Shown here one piece after another: positions 53,096 through 61,669 of a DNA stretch of 64,000 nucleotides. The notes beneath the pieces were generated by a model. It made no database searches, had not been told where the DNA came from, and saw only the letters and a list, made by a program, of their open reading frames with translations. Origin of the DNA: Ilyomonas sp965277535 (lineage in GTDB: Bacteria > Bacteroidota > Bacteroidia > Chitinophagales > Chitinophagaceae); assembly GCA_965277535.1 (NCBI GenBank), contig OZ255825.1:992001-1056000 (forward strand), in the 5' to 3' direction. The translations under genes were made by a program, and so were the position numbers. The stretch's first letter is position 1, and the number at the start of each line of letters is the position of its first letter.

Positions 53096-53491
53096 CTACT
53101 TATCACAAAACGTCAACAAAAAAATTGTATCTTCTGTTGCGGCAATATAATAAGGCAAATGCCCATGAAACGAAATAATTTGCTGCTTACCAACCGTTGA
53201 TGTTTCCTTTTCAATTTCAACATTCACACTACCACTTAAAACCTGTATCACACCCACTTTGCCTGATGGCTCAGGCGTGCTCATTTCGGCACCGTTGCGC
53301 AATGCTATCAGCACCACACTTACACCATGTGCTTTGAATAAAGTAATGGCGTTTCTATCATTTGTAAAATAAGCATCTTCCTCTGTAATTTGTTTGATAT
53401 GAGCATTCAAATCAGACACAACAAGAGGTGCATTAATGATACGGTCGCCTTCCGGGCGATTGACAGTAGATTCATTGAATTTCTCTTTCAT
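53096..53491 (-). CDS. small cupin-fold protein
   Basis: A 131-residue protein starting at ATG 53491. The second half is a small cupin barrel: GKVGVIQVLSGSVNVEIE followed by VGKQQIISFHGHLPYYIAAT and EDTIFLLTF. Only His in FHGHLPYY is evident as a metal ligand candidate. No partner gene shows its role. Function unknown. Confidence 0.6.
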   Translation of the reverse strand: MKEKFNESTVNRPEGDRIINAPLVVSDLNAHIKQITEEDAYFTNDRNAITLFKAHGVSVVLIALRNGAEMSTPEPSGKVGVIQVLSGSVNVEIEKETSTVGKQQIISFHGHLPYYIAATEDTIFLLTFCDK

Positions 53492-53545
53492 AAACAATTA
53501 TAAAATGGCTGATGCAATTGCACCAGCCACGATTTAAGAAGTTGA

Positions 53546-53731
53546 TTAATTAATGTTGCTTTTGTTCGGCTCTGTATTTGCCGTTTCAGTTCTTTTGTTA
53601 TCAGCTTCCTTTTCAGATTTACTAATGTCATCTGTTTCCTCTGGTGTGCGCTGAAAGTCTCTGTCAGTAGGGTTATAGCCCTTCATCGCGTCTTTGGTAG
53701 GCTCGTTCACCTTTGTGTTTTTGTCTTCCAT
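53546..53731 (-). CDS. small hydrophilic protein, unknown function
   Basis: A 61-residue protein rich in Lys, Glu, Asp, Thr and Asn, with no hydrophobic segment; probably disordered. It lies 54 bp from the cupin gene on the same strand. No family recognised. Support comes from its clear start, isolation and lack of an alternative frame. Confidence 0.45.
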   Translation of the reverse strand: MEDKNTKVNEPTKDAMKGYNPTDRDFQRTPEETDDISKSEKEADNKRTETANTEPNKSNIN

Positions 53732-53854
53732 AACTGTACATTTTCAAATACAAAAACAATTATCAGACCAGAGGGAGATGTAAGATTGCTGATTTAAGAT
53801 TTATGAACGAAAACAAACCTTAGACGTCAAAATCATAAATCCAAAATCAATCAT

Positions 53855-55396
53855 CTACTTGTAATCATCGCTGTAATCATCTTCTTCAAAATTCATCTGA
53901 CCTAAATTCATCATGCTGCCAATTAAATCTTTAAACTGAATCTTACCTTCAATCACTTTTTTGCTGATCATTGAATAAGCTGATAAACCGTGCAAAACAA
54001 ATTCCATCAGCAGCGCATTTTCTTTTTCATTTGCGTTCGGAAAATACTTTTTGATGAAGCCGTATAAGCCGTCAACCTTATACAATGCAGCTATTTTTTC
54101 AGAATCTTTCATGTCAACAAAAAGGTCCACATGGTTGCCCGCATCAAACCAGCGCGTGATGGCTTTGTAAGGATTTTCTTCTTCTGCTTTTGCAGCCTGA
54201 GAAGGTTTGTTGGTATTGCGTTTCTTTTTGCTGGCTTCCGGGTTGGGAAAATAAGATAAGAACTGTGTGCGAATGGCTTTGTCCAATAAATTCACCGCCA
54301 CCTGGTAAGGACCTTCCTGCTCGCCTTCATACACTAATTCTATCTTGCCTGTGATGGCAGGAATGATGCCCACCAAATCAGAGATCCAGACCTGAGTATT
54401 TTTTTCATTGTGAATGATGGCTCTGCGCTCGGCGCTGCTCACCGCATTTTCAAATGCGGCAATAGTAAGCCTCGCACTCACGCCGCTTTTCTTATCGACA
54501 TATTCGTTACTACGGGCTTCAAAAGCCACCTGCTCGATGAGGCGTTTTATCAAATCGCTCACTGCCACTTTTTGTTTTTGTTCATCTAATACATCTGCCT
54601 CCTGTTCGGTAATGGAAAGCGAAGTTTCAATGTCTTTCGGATAGTGCGTGAGAATCTGGCTTTCGATGCGGTCTTTCAAAGGTGTAACAATCGCGCCGCG
54701 GTTGGTATAATCTTCCGGATTTGCGGTAAAAACAAACAGGATGTCTAACGGCATTCTTAATTTAAAACCACGAATTTGTATATCGCCTTCCTGCAAAATA
54801 TTGAATAGCGCCACCTGGATGCGCGCCTGTAAATCGGGCAACTCGTTAATAACAAAAATGCCTCTGTTGCTGCGCGGAATGATGCCGTAATGAATCACTC
54901 TTTCATCGGCAAAAGAAAGCCGCAGGTTAGCTGCTTTGATGGGGTCAATATCACCAATTAAATCGGCAACACTTACATCGGGCGTGGCCAGCTTTTCGCC
55001 ATAGCGTTCGCTTTTGTGCACCCATTCAATGGATGTATTATCTCCGTGTTCTGAAATTTGATCTTTTGCAAATTTACTAAGTGGTTTTAAAGGATCATCG
55101 TTCACTTCGCTACCTGCAACCACCGGAATGTATTCGTCCAGCAAATCGGTCATTTGCCTTGCCATACGCGTTTTTGCTTGTCCGCGCAAGCCCAAAAATA
55201 AAATATTATGACGGCTTAATAACGCTCTTTCCGTGTCGGGAATCACGGTATCTTCATAACCCATGATGCCGGTAAATGGGTTTTCTTTTGCCCGAATTTT
55301 TACAATGAGATTCTCTCTTATTTCTTCTTTAACGCTCTTCGGTTTGTAACCGCTCTTTTTCAATTCGCCTAACGTTTTTATATTTTGTTTGTTCAT
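53855..55396 (-). CDS. AAA+ ATPase of magnesium-chelatase/MoxR type
   Basis: A 513-residue ATPase. Walker A is the variant GLRGQAKTR (about 67-75), Walker B lies in RGIFVINELPDL, and sensor 1 is VFTANPEDYTNRG. The region TPLKDRIESQILTHYP is the arginine-finger area of the BchI-like group. Such ATPases act with VWA-domain partners as chaperone or metal-insertion machines. The VWA gene is the next gene upstream on the same strand, with a small repeat element between. Client unknown. Confidence 0.85.
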   Translation of the reverse strand: MNKQNIKTLGELKKSGYKPKSVKEEIRENLIVKIRAKENPFTGIMGYEDTVIPDTERALLSRHNILFLGLRGQAKTRMARQMTDLLDEYIPVVAGSEVNDDPLKPLSKFAKDQISEHGDNTSIEWVHKSERYGEKLATPDVSVADLIGDIDPIKAANLRLSFADERVIHYGIIPRSNRGIFVINELPDLQARIQVALFNILQEGDIQIRGFKLRMPLDILFVFTANPEDYTNRGAIVTPLKDRIESQILTHYPKDIETSLSITEQEADVLDEQKQKVAVSDLIKRLIEQVAFEARSNEYVDKKSGVSARLTIAAFENAVSSAERRAIIHNEKNTQVWISDLVGIIPAITGKIELVYEGEQEGPYQVAVNLLDKAIRTQFLSYFPNPEASKKKRNTNKPSQAAKAEEENPYKAITRWFDAGNHVDLFVDMKDSEKIAALYKVDGLYGFIKKYFPNANEKENALLMEFVLHGLSAYSMISKKVIEGKIQFKDLIGSMMNLGQMNFEEDDYSDDYK

Positions 55397-55412
55397 TTGA
55401 TTGTTTAATTAT

Positions 55413-55910
55413 TTCTGCCACGAAGGCAATAAGGCACAAAGTTTAAATGATAAATCTTTTGATGCCATCTTTAATTAATACCGTATTAAAGTTGATAAGA
55501 AAACTGATTGATAAATTGGTTAGTTTTAAATGACTTAATAGCTGTGCTTGCCAAACAGGATTAATGTTATCAACTGCTCTCAGTTCGCAGATAATTTTGT
55601 TTTCCATTAAAACATCTAATTGTAATCCTTCATCAAAAATTAAATTGTCATACTTTATCGGAATGCAAACTTGTCTCTGAAAGATATATTTTTCTTATTT
55701 AGCTCATAACAGAAACAAGCTTCATAAATTTTTTCCAGCAATCCCGCACCTAACTGTTTGTGAACCTTGAAAGCGCAATCCACAATTTCTTTTGCCAACC
55801 ATTCTTCATATTCTGAAATCATAAGATTGGGATTTGCCACGAAGGCACGAAACCACAAAATAAATATTGTATTGAAGTAAACTTAGTGCCTTTGCGTCTT
55901 CGTGGCAGAA
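55413..55910. mobile_element. small element with 34-bp terminal inverted repeats around a broken GxxExxY gene
   Basis: Ends at 55413-55446 and 55877-55910 are inverted repeats matching at 28 of 34 positions, both opening TTCTGCCACGAAG. A further inverted copy of the same words (GCCACGAAGGCACGAAACC, 55836-55854) can pair with the right end to form a hairpin. The 498-bp unit fills the space between two partner genes. It has no transposase, so any movement would depend on another source. Confidence 0.6.
55443..55822 (-). pseudogene. GxxExxY family protein gene, frameshifted
   Basis: From ATG 55822 the frame reads AKEIVDCAFKVHKQLGAGLL and EKIYEACFCYELNKKNISF, containing the G-x-x-E-x-x-Y signature (GLLEKIY). 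It stops early at TAA because one base is missing near 55678. With that base restored the reading goes on as RQVCIPIKYDNLIFDEGLQL, DVLMENKIICELRAVDNINP and so on to SFLINFNTVLIKDGIKRFII, stop at 55443. This is a complete GxxExxY protein of the PD-(D/E)XK type, broken by a single base. Confidence 0.88.
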
Positions 55911-55915
55911 AAAAA

Positions 55916-57013
55916 TTAATACACCGTTTTTCTTTTTCCGCTTTCAAAGTCTTTGAAAATAAATGCGCCCAATTTATCCAGCGATGCAAAGAAAGCCTTG
56001 CCATTGTTCATCTCTGTAAATTCGGTTACAAACTTTTGCAAATACGGATCAGAAGCAATCATAAACGTAGTAATCGGTATCTTCAGTTTCTTGCATTGCG
56101 CCGCTAAGTTGATGCATCGGTTCACCACTTTTCTGTCCAGCCCAAAACTGTTTTTATAATATTGCTTGCCTATTTTTAAACAGGTTGGCTTGCCATCGGT
56201 AATCATAAAAATTTGCTTGTTCGCATTCTTTCTTCTGCGCAAAATATCCATCGCCAGTTCCAATCCCGCAACCGTATTGGTGTGGTAAGGCCCTACCTGT
56301 AAATAAGGCAAATCTTTTACTTCAATAGGCCACGCATCATTGCCAAAAACAACAATGTCCAAAGTGTCTTTCGGATATTTTGTTTGAATCAGTTCGCTCA
56401 GCGCCATCGCCACTTTCTTCGCCGGTGTAATGCGGTCTTCGCCATACAAAATCATCGAGTGCGAAATATCAATCATCAGCACGGTAGAAGTTTGCGATTT
56501 AAAATCGGTTTCATGAATTTGCAAGTCATCTTCGCGCATCGTAAAGCTCTCTACGCCATGATTAATTTGCGCATTGCGAATGCTTTCCGTAAAGTCAATT
56601 TGCTCCAGCATATCACCAAACTGAAACGGGCGGTAATCGGGACTGATTTCATCGCCTTGCCCTGGCTTGTGTGTAGTGTGATCGCCGCTTTTTGTTTTCT
56701 TCAGTTTTCCAAAAATTTCCTCCAAACTTTTCTTGCGGATGCTTTGTTCGCTCTTGGCAGTAATTTCAATTTTGCCTTTCTCGTTGTCCTCGGTCAGGTA
56801 GCCTTTTTCTTTCATTTCTTCAATGAAATCTCCCATGCCATATTCGTCATTTGTAAGGCCATATTGCTTATCAAGTTGGTTCATCCATTGCATCGCTTCT
56901 GCCACATCACCGCTGGTGTAAATAAGCATCTGCATGAACAAATCGAGAAGTTGCTCAAAGCGCGTCTTCCCCTTCTCGTTCGGGTCAAATTTTACAAATC
57001 GGTTTCCAATCAT
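55916..57013 (-). CDS. VWA domain protein, partner of the AAA+ ATPase
   Basis: A 365-residue protein. Residues 1-150 are charged and helical. Residues 170-350 are a von Willebrand factor A domain with the metal-ion site DISHSM (Asp-x-Ser-x-Ser), Thr in NTVAGLELAMDI and Asp in FMITDGKPT. With the neighbouring ATPase it forms a MoxR/VWA-type pair. Both genes read on the minus strand, this one first. The 519 bp between them hold the inverted-repeat element, which probably came in later. Confidence 0.85.
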   Translation of the reverse strand: MIGNRFVKFDPNEKGKTRFEQLLDLFMQMLIYTSGDVAEAMQWMNQLDKQYGLTNDEYGMGDFIEEMKEKGYLTEDNEKGKIEITAKSEQSIRKKSLEEIFGKLKKTKSGDHTTHKPGQGDEISPDYRPFQFGDMLEQIDFTESIRNAQINHGVESFTMREDDLQIHETDFKSQTSTVLMIDISHSMILYGEDRITPAKKVAMALSELIQTKYPKDTLDIVVFGNDAWPIEVKDLPYLQVGPYHTNTVAGLELAMDILRRRKNANKQIFMITDGKPTCLKIGKQYYKNSFGLDRKVVNRCINLAAQCKKLKIPITTFMIASDPYLQKFVTEFTEMNNGKAFFASLDKLGAFIFKDFESGKRKTVY

Positions 57014-57181
57014 AAAGTGTAAGTTACAACAAAGGAAAATACAAACTTTATTAAAGGAAAGTTATTGTGTTTTGGTGAGCGTGAATAGTGAGTAGTCAGA
57101 ATTTGGGCAAAAACAAAAGATACAAAATACAGTTTTATGTTACGAGCGGTGGAAACTCCGATGTATCTTTCGTTGCGCCTG

Positions 57182-57387
57182 CCTGCCGGTAGGCAGGTCG
57201 CACTCTTCAACGTTCTGAAATGAATTGAGCCAGTCGCATGCGTCATTGCGAGGCACGAAGCAATCTGTGAACAGCAAAATAAACCAGTCAATGAGTTGTA
57301 AATAGTGAGTAAACTGAAATCATCCGTTCACTACTTACAAGCAACATTTGCTTTATAACACAGATTGCTTCGTGCCTCGCAATGACG
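57182..57387. repeat. cluster of palindromic repeats, including a 29-bp perfect inverted pair
   Basis: CCTGCCGGTAGGCAGG is at 57182-57197. Then 57241-57269 and 57359-57387 are perfect inverted copies of a 29-base word opening CGTCATTGCGAGGCACGAAG, a type of repeat seen in many bacterial genomes. Between them lie AGTGAGTA and TTCACTACTTAC words that can also pair. The spacer 57014-57423 has no gene apart from this and one 12-mer copy at 57106-57117. Confidence 0.8.
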
Positions 57388-57423
57388 CGTGTAAGTACCA
57401 TCCTTTACTTTTGCACTTATTTT

Positions 57424-57879
57424 ATGAAACACCTTATCATCGTTTTCGTTTTGCTCATTTTTACAACAAAAACAAACAGCCAGTCTATTCAGTTCGAGCC
57501 TATTTCATGGCAACAGGCGTTGGCAAAAGCAAAGCGCGAAAACAAAATGCTCTTTGTTGAAATGTACACCAACTGGTGTGTTTACTGCAAGAAAATGGAG
57601 CAAACCGTTTTTACAAATAGTGAAGCCGGAGATTTTTACAACAAGCATTTTATTAATGTGCGATACAACGCCCAGCAAAGCGATGGAATTCAAATTCACA
57701 AAAGTTATGCTCTGCCTGGCTTACCCACATTTTTATACTTGGATGCCAATGGCATTGCCATTTTAAAAACCGCCGGTTATCAGGAGAAAGAAACTTTCAT
57801 TCACAATGGCGATTCTGCTTTGATTTTACAGCAAAACAAAACGTCTGTTTTGAAACAAAAGGCTTCAAATCAGGAGTAA
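57424..57879 (+). CDS. thioredoxin-fold exported protein
   Basis: A 151-residue protein starting at ATG 57424 with a signal peptide (about residues 1-19). The active site is Cys-Val-Tyr-Cys in NWCVYCKKMEQTVF, and the cis-Pro loop is LPGLPTFLYLDANG. It resembles DUF255/thioredoxin_7-type proteins of the periplasm, which reduce or exchange disulfides. No operon partner is clear. The next gene follows after about 100 bp. Confidence 0.85.
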   Translation: MKHLIIVFVLLIFTTKTNSQSIQFEPISWQQALAKAKRENKMLFVEMYTNWCVYCKKMEQTVFTNSEAGDFYNKHFINVRYNAQQSDGIQIHKSYALPGLPTFLYLDANGIAILKTAGYQEKETFIHNGDSALILQQNKTSVLKQKASNQE

Positions 57880-57981
57880 TTATTTTCTTTATTTTTTGTA
57901 CCTGTTTAGAGGCCTATTTCTGTGCCGAGTTTTTGCTGTTTTAAATTGTAAGTGATAAATCGCTCTCTTACCTTCGCGCGC

Positions 57982-58641
57982 ATGAAAACAGCATTGATAT
58001 TTGATATGAACGGAACAATGGTGGATGACATGAGCTATCATGCGGAAGCCTGGCGCACCATGATTAACGGCGAATTGAAAGGCAATCTTTCACCCGAAGA
58101 AGTAAAGCGCGAAATGTATGGTAAAAATGAAGAAGTGCTGGAACGAATATTCGGCAAAAACAAATTCAGTGTGGAAGAAACGAGCCGCATTTCAATGCAA
58201 AAGGAAAGAACTTATCAAGAGGCGTTTCGCCCTCATTTAACACTGATTGAAGGCTTGCCCCAGTTTCTCCAAAAAGCGTATCAGCACAACATTCCAATGG
58301 CAATTGGTACGGCTGCTATTCCGTTCAATATTGATTTTGTTTTGGACAATTTGAATTTGCGGCATTATTTCAAAGCTATCATCAGCGCAGATGATGTGGA
58401 GAAGAGCAAGCCGCATCCCGAAACGTTTTTAAAAGCTGCCTCTGCATTGGATGTAAAGCCCGATGATTGCATTGTGTTTGAAGATTCGCCGAAAGGCATA
58501 GAAACCGCACTGAATGCAGGTATGCGGGCAATCGCAATCACTACGATGCACAATAAAGAAGACTTCAAACAATACAACAACATTCTTCTTTTTATAGAAG
58601 ATTATAAAGATGAAAAATTACAGCAATTGATTTTTGGATAG
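57982..58641 (+). CDS. HAD superfamily phosphatase/phosphomutase (beta-PGM-like)
   Basis: A 219-residue cytosolic protein from ATG 57982. HAD motifs are visible: FDMNGTMVDD (motif I, Asp nucleophile and Asp+2 replaced by Asn), AIGTAAIPFN (motif II), KPHPETFLKAA (motif III) and VFEDSPKGIETALNAGM (motif IV). The second Asp of motif I normally acts as acid/base, so Asn here may change the reaction. It resembles beta-phosphoglucomutase relatives. Substrate unknown. Confidence 0.85.
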   Translation: MKTALIFDMNGTMVDDMSYHAEAWRTMINGELKGNLSPEEVKREMYGKNEEVLERIFGKNKFSVEETSRISMQKERTYQEAFRPHLTLIEGLPQFLQKAYQHNIPMAIGTAAIPFNIDFVLDNLNLRHYFKAIISADDVEKSKPHPETFLKAASALDVKPDDCIVFEDSPKGIETALNAGMRAIAITTMHNKEDFKQYNNILLFIEDYKDEKLQQLIFG

Positions 58642-58662
58642 CCATTCATCATTCGCTTTGTG

Positions 58663-58959
58663 TTATTGATTGGGCACTATCGCATTCATCGGGAAATATT
58701 CGTATTGGTTCAGTTGCGAAGCAGGATCTTCTTTAATAAACAACTTCACTTCTTCTTCATCAGCTACTTTTACAATACCCAATCCGTAAGGCGCCTGCGG
58801 ATGAAGTACAGGACCAAAAACAATTACTTTTCCTTCGTTCATTTTTTGTTTCCAATATACAACATGTTGTTGCATAATTTGCCTTTCTTCGGCTGACATG
58901 GTATAAGCAAAATCGGAGCGACAAGGCAACAATTGAAGCAGAAAATATTGAGCGGACAT
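58663..58959 (-). CDS. YCII-domain protein
   Basis: A 98-residue protein from ATG 58959; the longer frame runs into repeat sequence and is not used. The YCII family pattern is present: HVVYWKQKMNEGKVIVFGPV, YGLGIVKVADEEEVKLFI and DPASQLNQYEYFPMNAI. YCII domains are small ferredoxin-like folds with a His/Asp pair, functions mostly unknown. It converges with the HAD gene. Confidence 0.8.
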   Translation of the reverse strand: MSAQYFLLQLLPCRSDFAYTMSAEERQIMQQHVVYWKQKMNEGKVIVFGPVLHPQAPYGLGIVKVADEEEVKLFIKEDPASQLNQYEYFPMNAIVPNQ

Positions 58960-59129
58960 AAGCAATAGTGTTTGCTGCAAAGATGATGGCAAAGAAAGAA
59001 TGATACAATTAAATGCTTGCATTTTTCTGTTTAGAATCATAAACATAATGCAACCCATCGTTCTGCAAGACTTGTCCCGATGAATCGGGATGCCGCCGTT
59101 TGGTTTTGTGCATATTTGATGATCATTCG

Positions 59130-59164
59130 AAAGTTCCGAACCTTTAAAAGATTCGGAACTTTTT
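59130..59164. terminator. hairpin terminator
   Basis: An 11-bp stem (59130-59140 AAAGTTCCGAA with 59152-59162 TTCGGAACTTT), followed by a T-run. It lies in the 58960-59389 spacer together with the palindrome TCCCGAT-GA-ATCGGGA (59076-59093). Confidence 0.65.
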
Positions 59165-59190
59165 ACTTCATCATTCAATCATCAGACCTG

Positions 59191-59206
59191 CCTGTCGGCA
59201 GACAGG
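59191..59206. repeat. palindrome CCTGTCGGCAGACAGG, variant copy
   Basis: Relates to CCTGCCGGTAGGCAGG at 6322 and 57182. The stem position 5/12 changes from C:G to T:A on both sides, so pairing is kept. Confidence 0.65.
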
Positions 59207-59323
59207 TTCCGTACAAAGCCCTCTAAGGACACGCAGGCGCGAGCCCGTGTAAGGGCATCCGCTAAAGCGAGCCAAAATTTGTGGAATGACGGCGGCATCA
59301 TTTCATAAAAAATGAGCAAAAAC

Positions 59324-59358
59324 AAAACAGCCGCAAACTCAATGTCTGCGGCTGTTTT
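59324..59358 (-). terminator. intrinsic terminator after the FKBP gene
   Basis: A 12-bp stem (59324-59335 AAAACAGCCGCA with 59347-59358 TGCGGCTGTTTT) lies 32 bp after the stop at 59390. The word GCAAAAACAAA (59316-59326), one base short of the repeated 12-mer, overlaps its edge. Confidence 0.85.
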
Positions 59359-59389
59359 TTGTAAACTCGTATCTTGTTTCTTGCTTCCT

Positions 59390-60403
59390 TTATTGTTTAG
59401 GCGGAGCACTTTGCTGTTGCTGGTGTTGCTGCTGGCGCTGCATCTGTTCCTGCAGTTGCTTCATTTGTTCGGGTGTTAAACTGTTCATGCCATTGGCACC
59501 AGGACCACCTTGCGGTTGTGGTGGCGTGGCCTTCACATCTTTTATTTCAATGTCAAAAATCAAATTGGAATAGGGTGGAATGTCTCCACCATTTCCACGC
59601 ATTCCATAACCTAACGTGCTGGGAACATAAATTTTGCCTTTAGAACCTTTGGAGAAATAAGGCAGGGCTTCTTCCCAGGCTGGTATTACTCTGCCCTGAC
59701 CTACAGCTACTTCAATCGGGTCGGTATGATGCTTTGAGCTATCCATATTGGTGTCGAACACTTTACCGCCATCCTGTAAATAACCTTTGTACATGATTAC
59801 AGCAGTTTTCCCTGAATCGGCTTTCATGCTGGCATCGCCTGGCTGGTCAATTTCTACAAAAGCACCATTTTTTGTTTTTATCGCTTTTATACCTTTCTTG
59901 TTGATGTAATCCTGCAAAGCAGCTGTTTCATTGTTTTTAAAGTTGGCTGTTTCAGCATCAAAATCAGCTTTGATGTCGTCTTCTTTTGCAAAGGTTTTCA
60001 ACACTGTAAACCTTCCTTTAATTTGCCCGTTGCGGGTAAACACTTTGTTATAATCGGGTATCAAACCCAACTTTTTTAAAGTGTCAATGCTCAGGCTAAA
60101 TTCAACGCTGTCGCCAACTTTAACCAGGGGCATAATTTCAAAAAACGAATATTTTACCTGTGCGCCGGTGTCAACCTTGCCGTAGCCGGGAAATTTGCCG
60201 TAGGTAGTGTTTAAAGTAGAATCTTTGGGCATAAGCTTAAACGCTACATTAAACTTTACAAACTGGCCCGTTTTAACAGGTGCACCGCCTTTAGTGGAGG
60301 CAACCCGATACACGAGGCCCGATGGCGTTTTATCGTAATTGGCTTTACAAGCTACGGTGGAAAGCAGGGCAATGCAAGCCGCTGCAAAAAGAGAATGTTT
60401 CAT
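59390..60403 (-). CDS. FKBP-type peptidyl-prolyl isomerase lipoprotein
   Basis: A 337-residue lipoprotein (signal STVACKA, Cys at residue 19). Residues 30-150 form a diverged FKBP-like domain, residues 160-295 a better one with YKGYLQDGGKVFDTN, PIEVAVGQGRVIPAWEEALP and YVPSTLGYGMRGNGG. A Gln-rich tail of about 30 residues ends the protein. Such isomerases help fold periplasmic or surface proteins; a link to gliding (GldI-like) is possible since the DHH gene next to it is a typical neighbour, but is not proven here. Confidence 0.85.
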   Translation of the reverse strand: MKHSLFAAACIALLSTVACKANYDKTPSGLVYRVASTKGGAPVKTGQFVKFNVAFKLMPKDSTLNTTYGKFPGYGKVDTGAQVKYSFFEIMPLVKVGDSVEFSLSIDTLKKLGLIPDYNKVFTRNGQIKGRFTVLKTFAKEDDIKADFDAETANFKNNETAALQDYINKKGIKAIKTKNGAFVEIDQPGDASMKADSGKTAVIMYKGYLQDGGKVFDTNMDSSKHHTDPIEVAVGQGRVIPAWEEALPYFSKGSKGKIYVPSTLGYGMRGNGGDIPPYSNLIFDIEIKDVKATPPQPQGGPGANGMNSLTPEQMKQLQEQMQRQQQHQQQQSAPPKQ

Positions 60404-60409
60404 TTGTTG

Positions 60410-61417
60410 TTATTGTAATTGCGCCTCGTATTCCTGAAGCACGGTTTTAAATTTCTGTACATTGTTATCAAGTGTATCGCTGCTTCTGCCACCGGCTGCA
60501 TTTTTATGCCCGCCGCCTTCAAAATGCTGCCGCGCAAACTGGCTTACATCAAAATCGCCTTTGCTGCGAAAACTCCAGCGGCGCTCTTCTTCACGGTCAA
60601 CGAGCAAAGCGCCAAACTTAATGCCTTCAATAGAAAGCAGGTAATTCACCAAACCTTCGGTATCGCCGGTTTTAATGTCGAACATTTTAGTATCGCTTCT
60701 TGGGATTGCCATTATAGCAGTATTGTATTCGTATAAAACATCCAGACGGTTCAATAACGAATTGCCAACAAACCGAAGACGGTTTTCTAAAAAATTATCA
60801 AAAATGTGTTCATGAATGGGTGTATGATCTAATCCAAGCTCTTTAAAATGTGCCACCATCTGATGCACTGAAGCGGTAGTAGAAGGAAAACGAAACGAGC
60901 CGGTATCAGTCATCACGCCAGTGTACAAACAAGTAGCAACATCGAGGTTAATGTTTGCCGTGTGCCCCGATTCTACAATAAAATCGTACACCATTTCGCT
61001 GGTCGAGCTTTTGTAGGGATTGGAAATTCCGTAGGTAAACTGGCTTTCTTCAGGCTGCTCGTGATGGTCAATCAACACCTTTGTAGCGCCGCTCTGCAGC
61101 AACAGATGCTGCAGGTTTTTGGTGCGATACATCACATTAAAATCAAGGCAAATAATAAGAGAAGCCTCGCTTACAATTTGTGTAACCTTATCGCGATAGC
61201 TTTCAAAATCAATCGCGTATTTACAACCGGGCATCCATTGTAAAAAATCTGCCCAGTTGGTAGGCGAAACAACCGTTGCCTTATGCCCAAGATGGGTGAG
61301 AAAATGATACATGCCCAGTGCCGAACCCATGGCATCGCCATCGGGCTTCTGGTGCATGGTGATAACCACATTTTGAGGTTTAAGCAAAAGAGGATAGAAC
61401 GATGTGATTGGCTGCAT
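60410..61417 (-). CDS. DHH/DHHA1 phosphoesterase, NrnA-like
   Basis: A 335-residue protein from ATG 61417. DHH motifs appear in HQKPDGDAMGSALG (motif I), CLDFN (motif II), IDHHEQP (motif III) and YTGVMTDTGSFRFPS (motif IV). The C-terminal DHHA1 motif is GGGHKNAAGG. NrnA-type enzymes degrade nanoRNA or cleave pAp or cyclic dinucleotide products. It lies seven bases before the FKBP gene on the same strand, so they form an operon. Confidence 0.92.
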   Translation of the reverse strand: MQPITSFYPLLLKPQNVVITMHQKPDGDAMGSALGMYHFLTHLGHKATVVSPTNWADFLQWMPGCKYAIDFESYRDKVTQIVSEASLIICLDFNVMYRTKNLQHLLLQSGATKVLIDHHEQPEESQFTYGISNPYKSSTSEMVYDFIVESGHTANINLDVATCLYTGVMTDTGSFRFPSTTASVHQMVAHFKELGLDHTPIHEHIFDNFLENRLRFVGNSLLNRLDVLYEYNTAIMAIPRSDTKMFDIKTGDTEGLVNYLLSIEGIKFGALLVDREEERRWSFRSKGDFDVSQFARQHFEGGGHKNAAGGRSSDTLDNNVQKFKTVLQEYEAQLQ

Positions 61418-61669
61418 AGAAACGGGCGCAAAATTGGGGGTTTGCCACCATTTGCTCAAATAATATTTCGTTATAAGATGTGATTGTTGCAACTGGTGTA
61501 CATAAAATAATCATATTCATTAGATTTGCAAGCATCAGAACAATAGAATATTTATACTATATCTGCGGGGATTTACAATAAACTTTTTACCCGAAACATC
61601 ATTTTTTGGATGCCTTTAAATCGTGTTCCAATAATTGTGTAACCTTGCAGCAACATTAAATATACTGCT

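Noticed and set aside
58960..59178. Long N-terminal extension of the YCII protein
   Set aside because: It covers a terminator and palindromes and lacks protein character; the ATG at 58959 begins the family domain.
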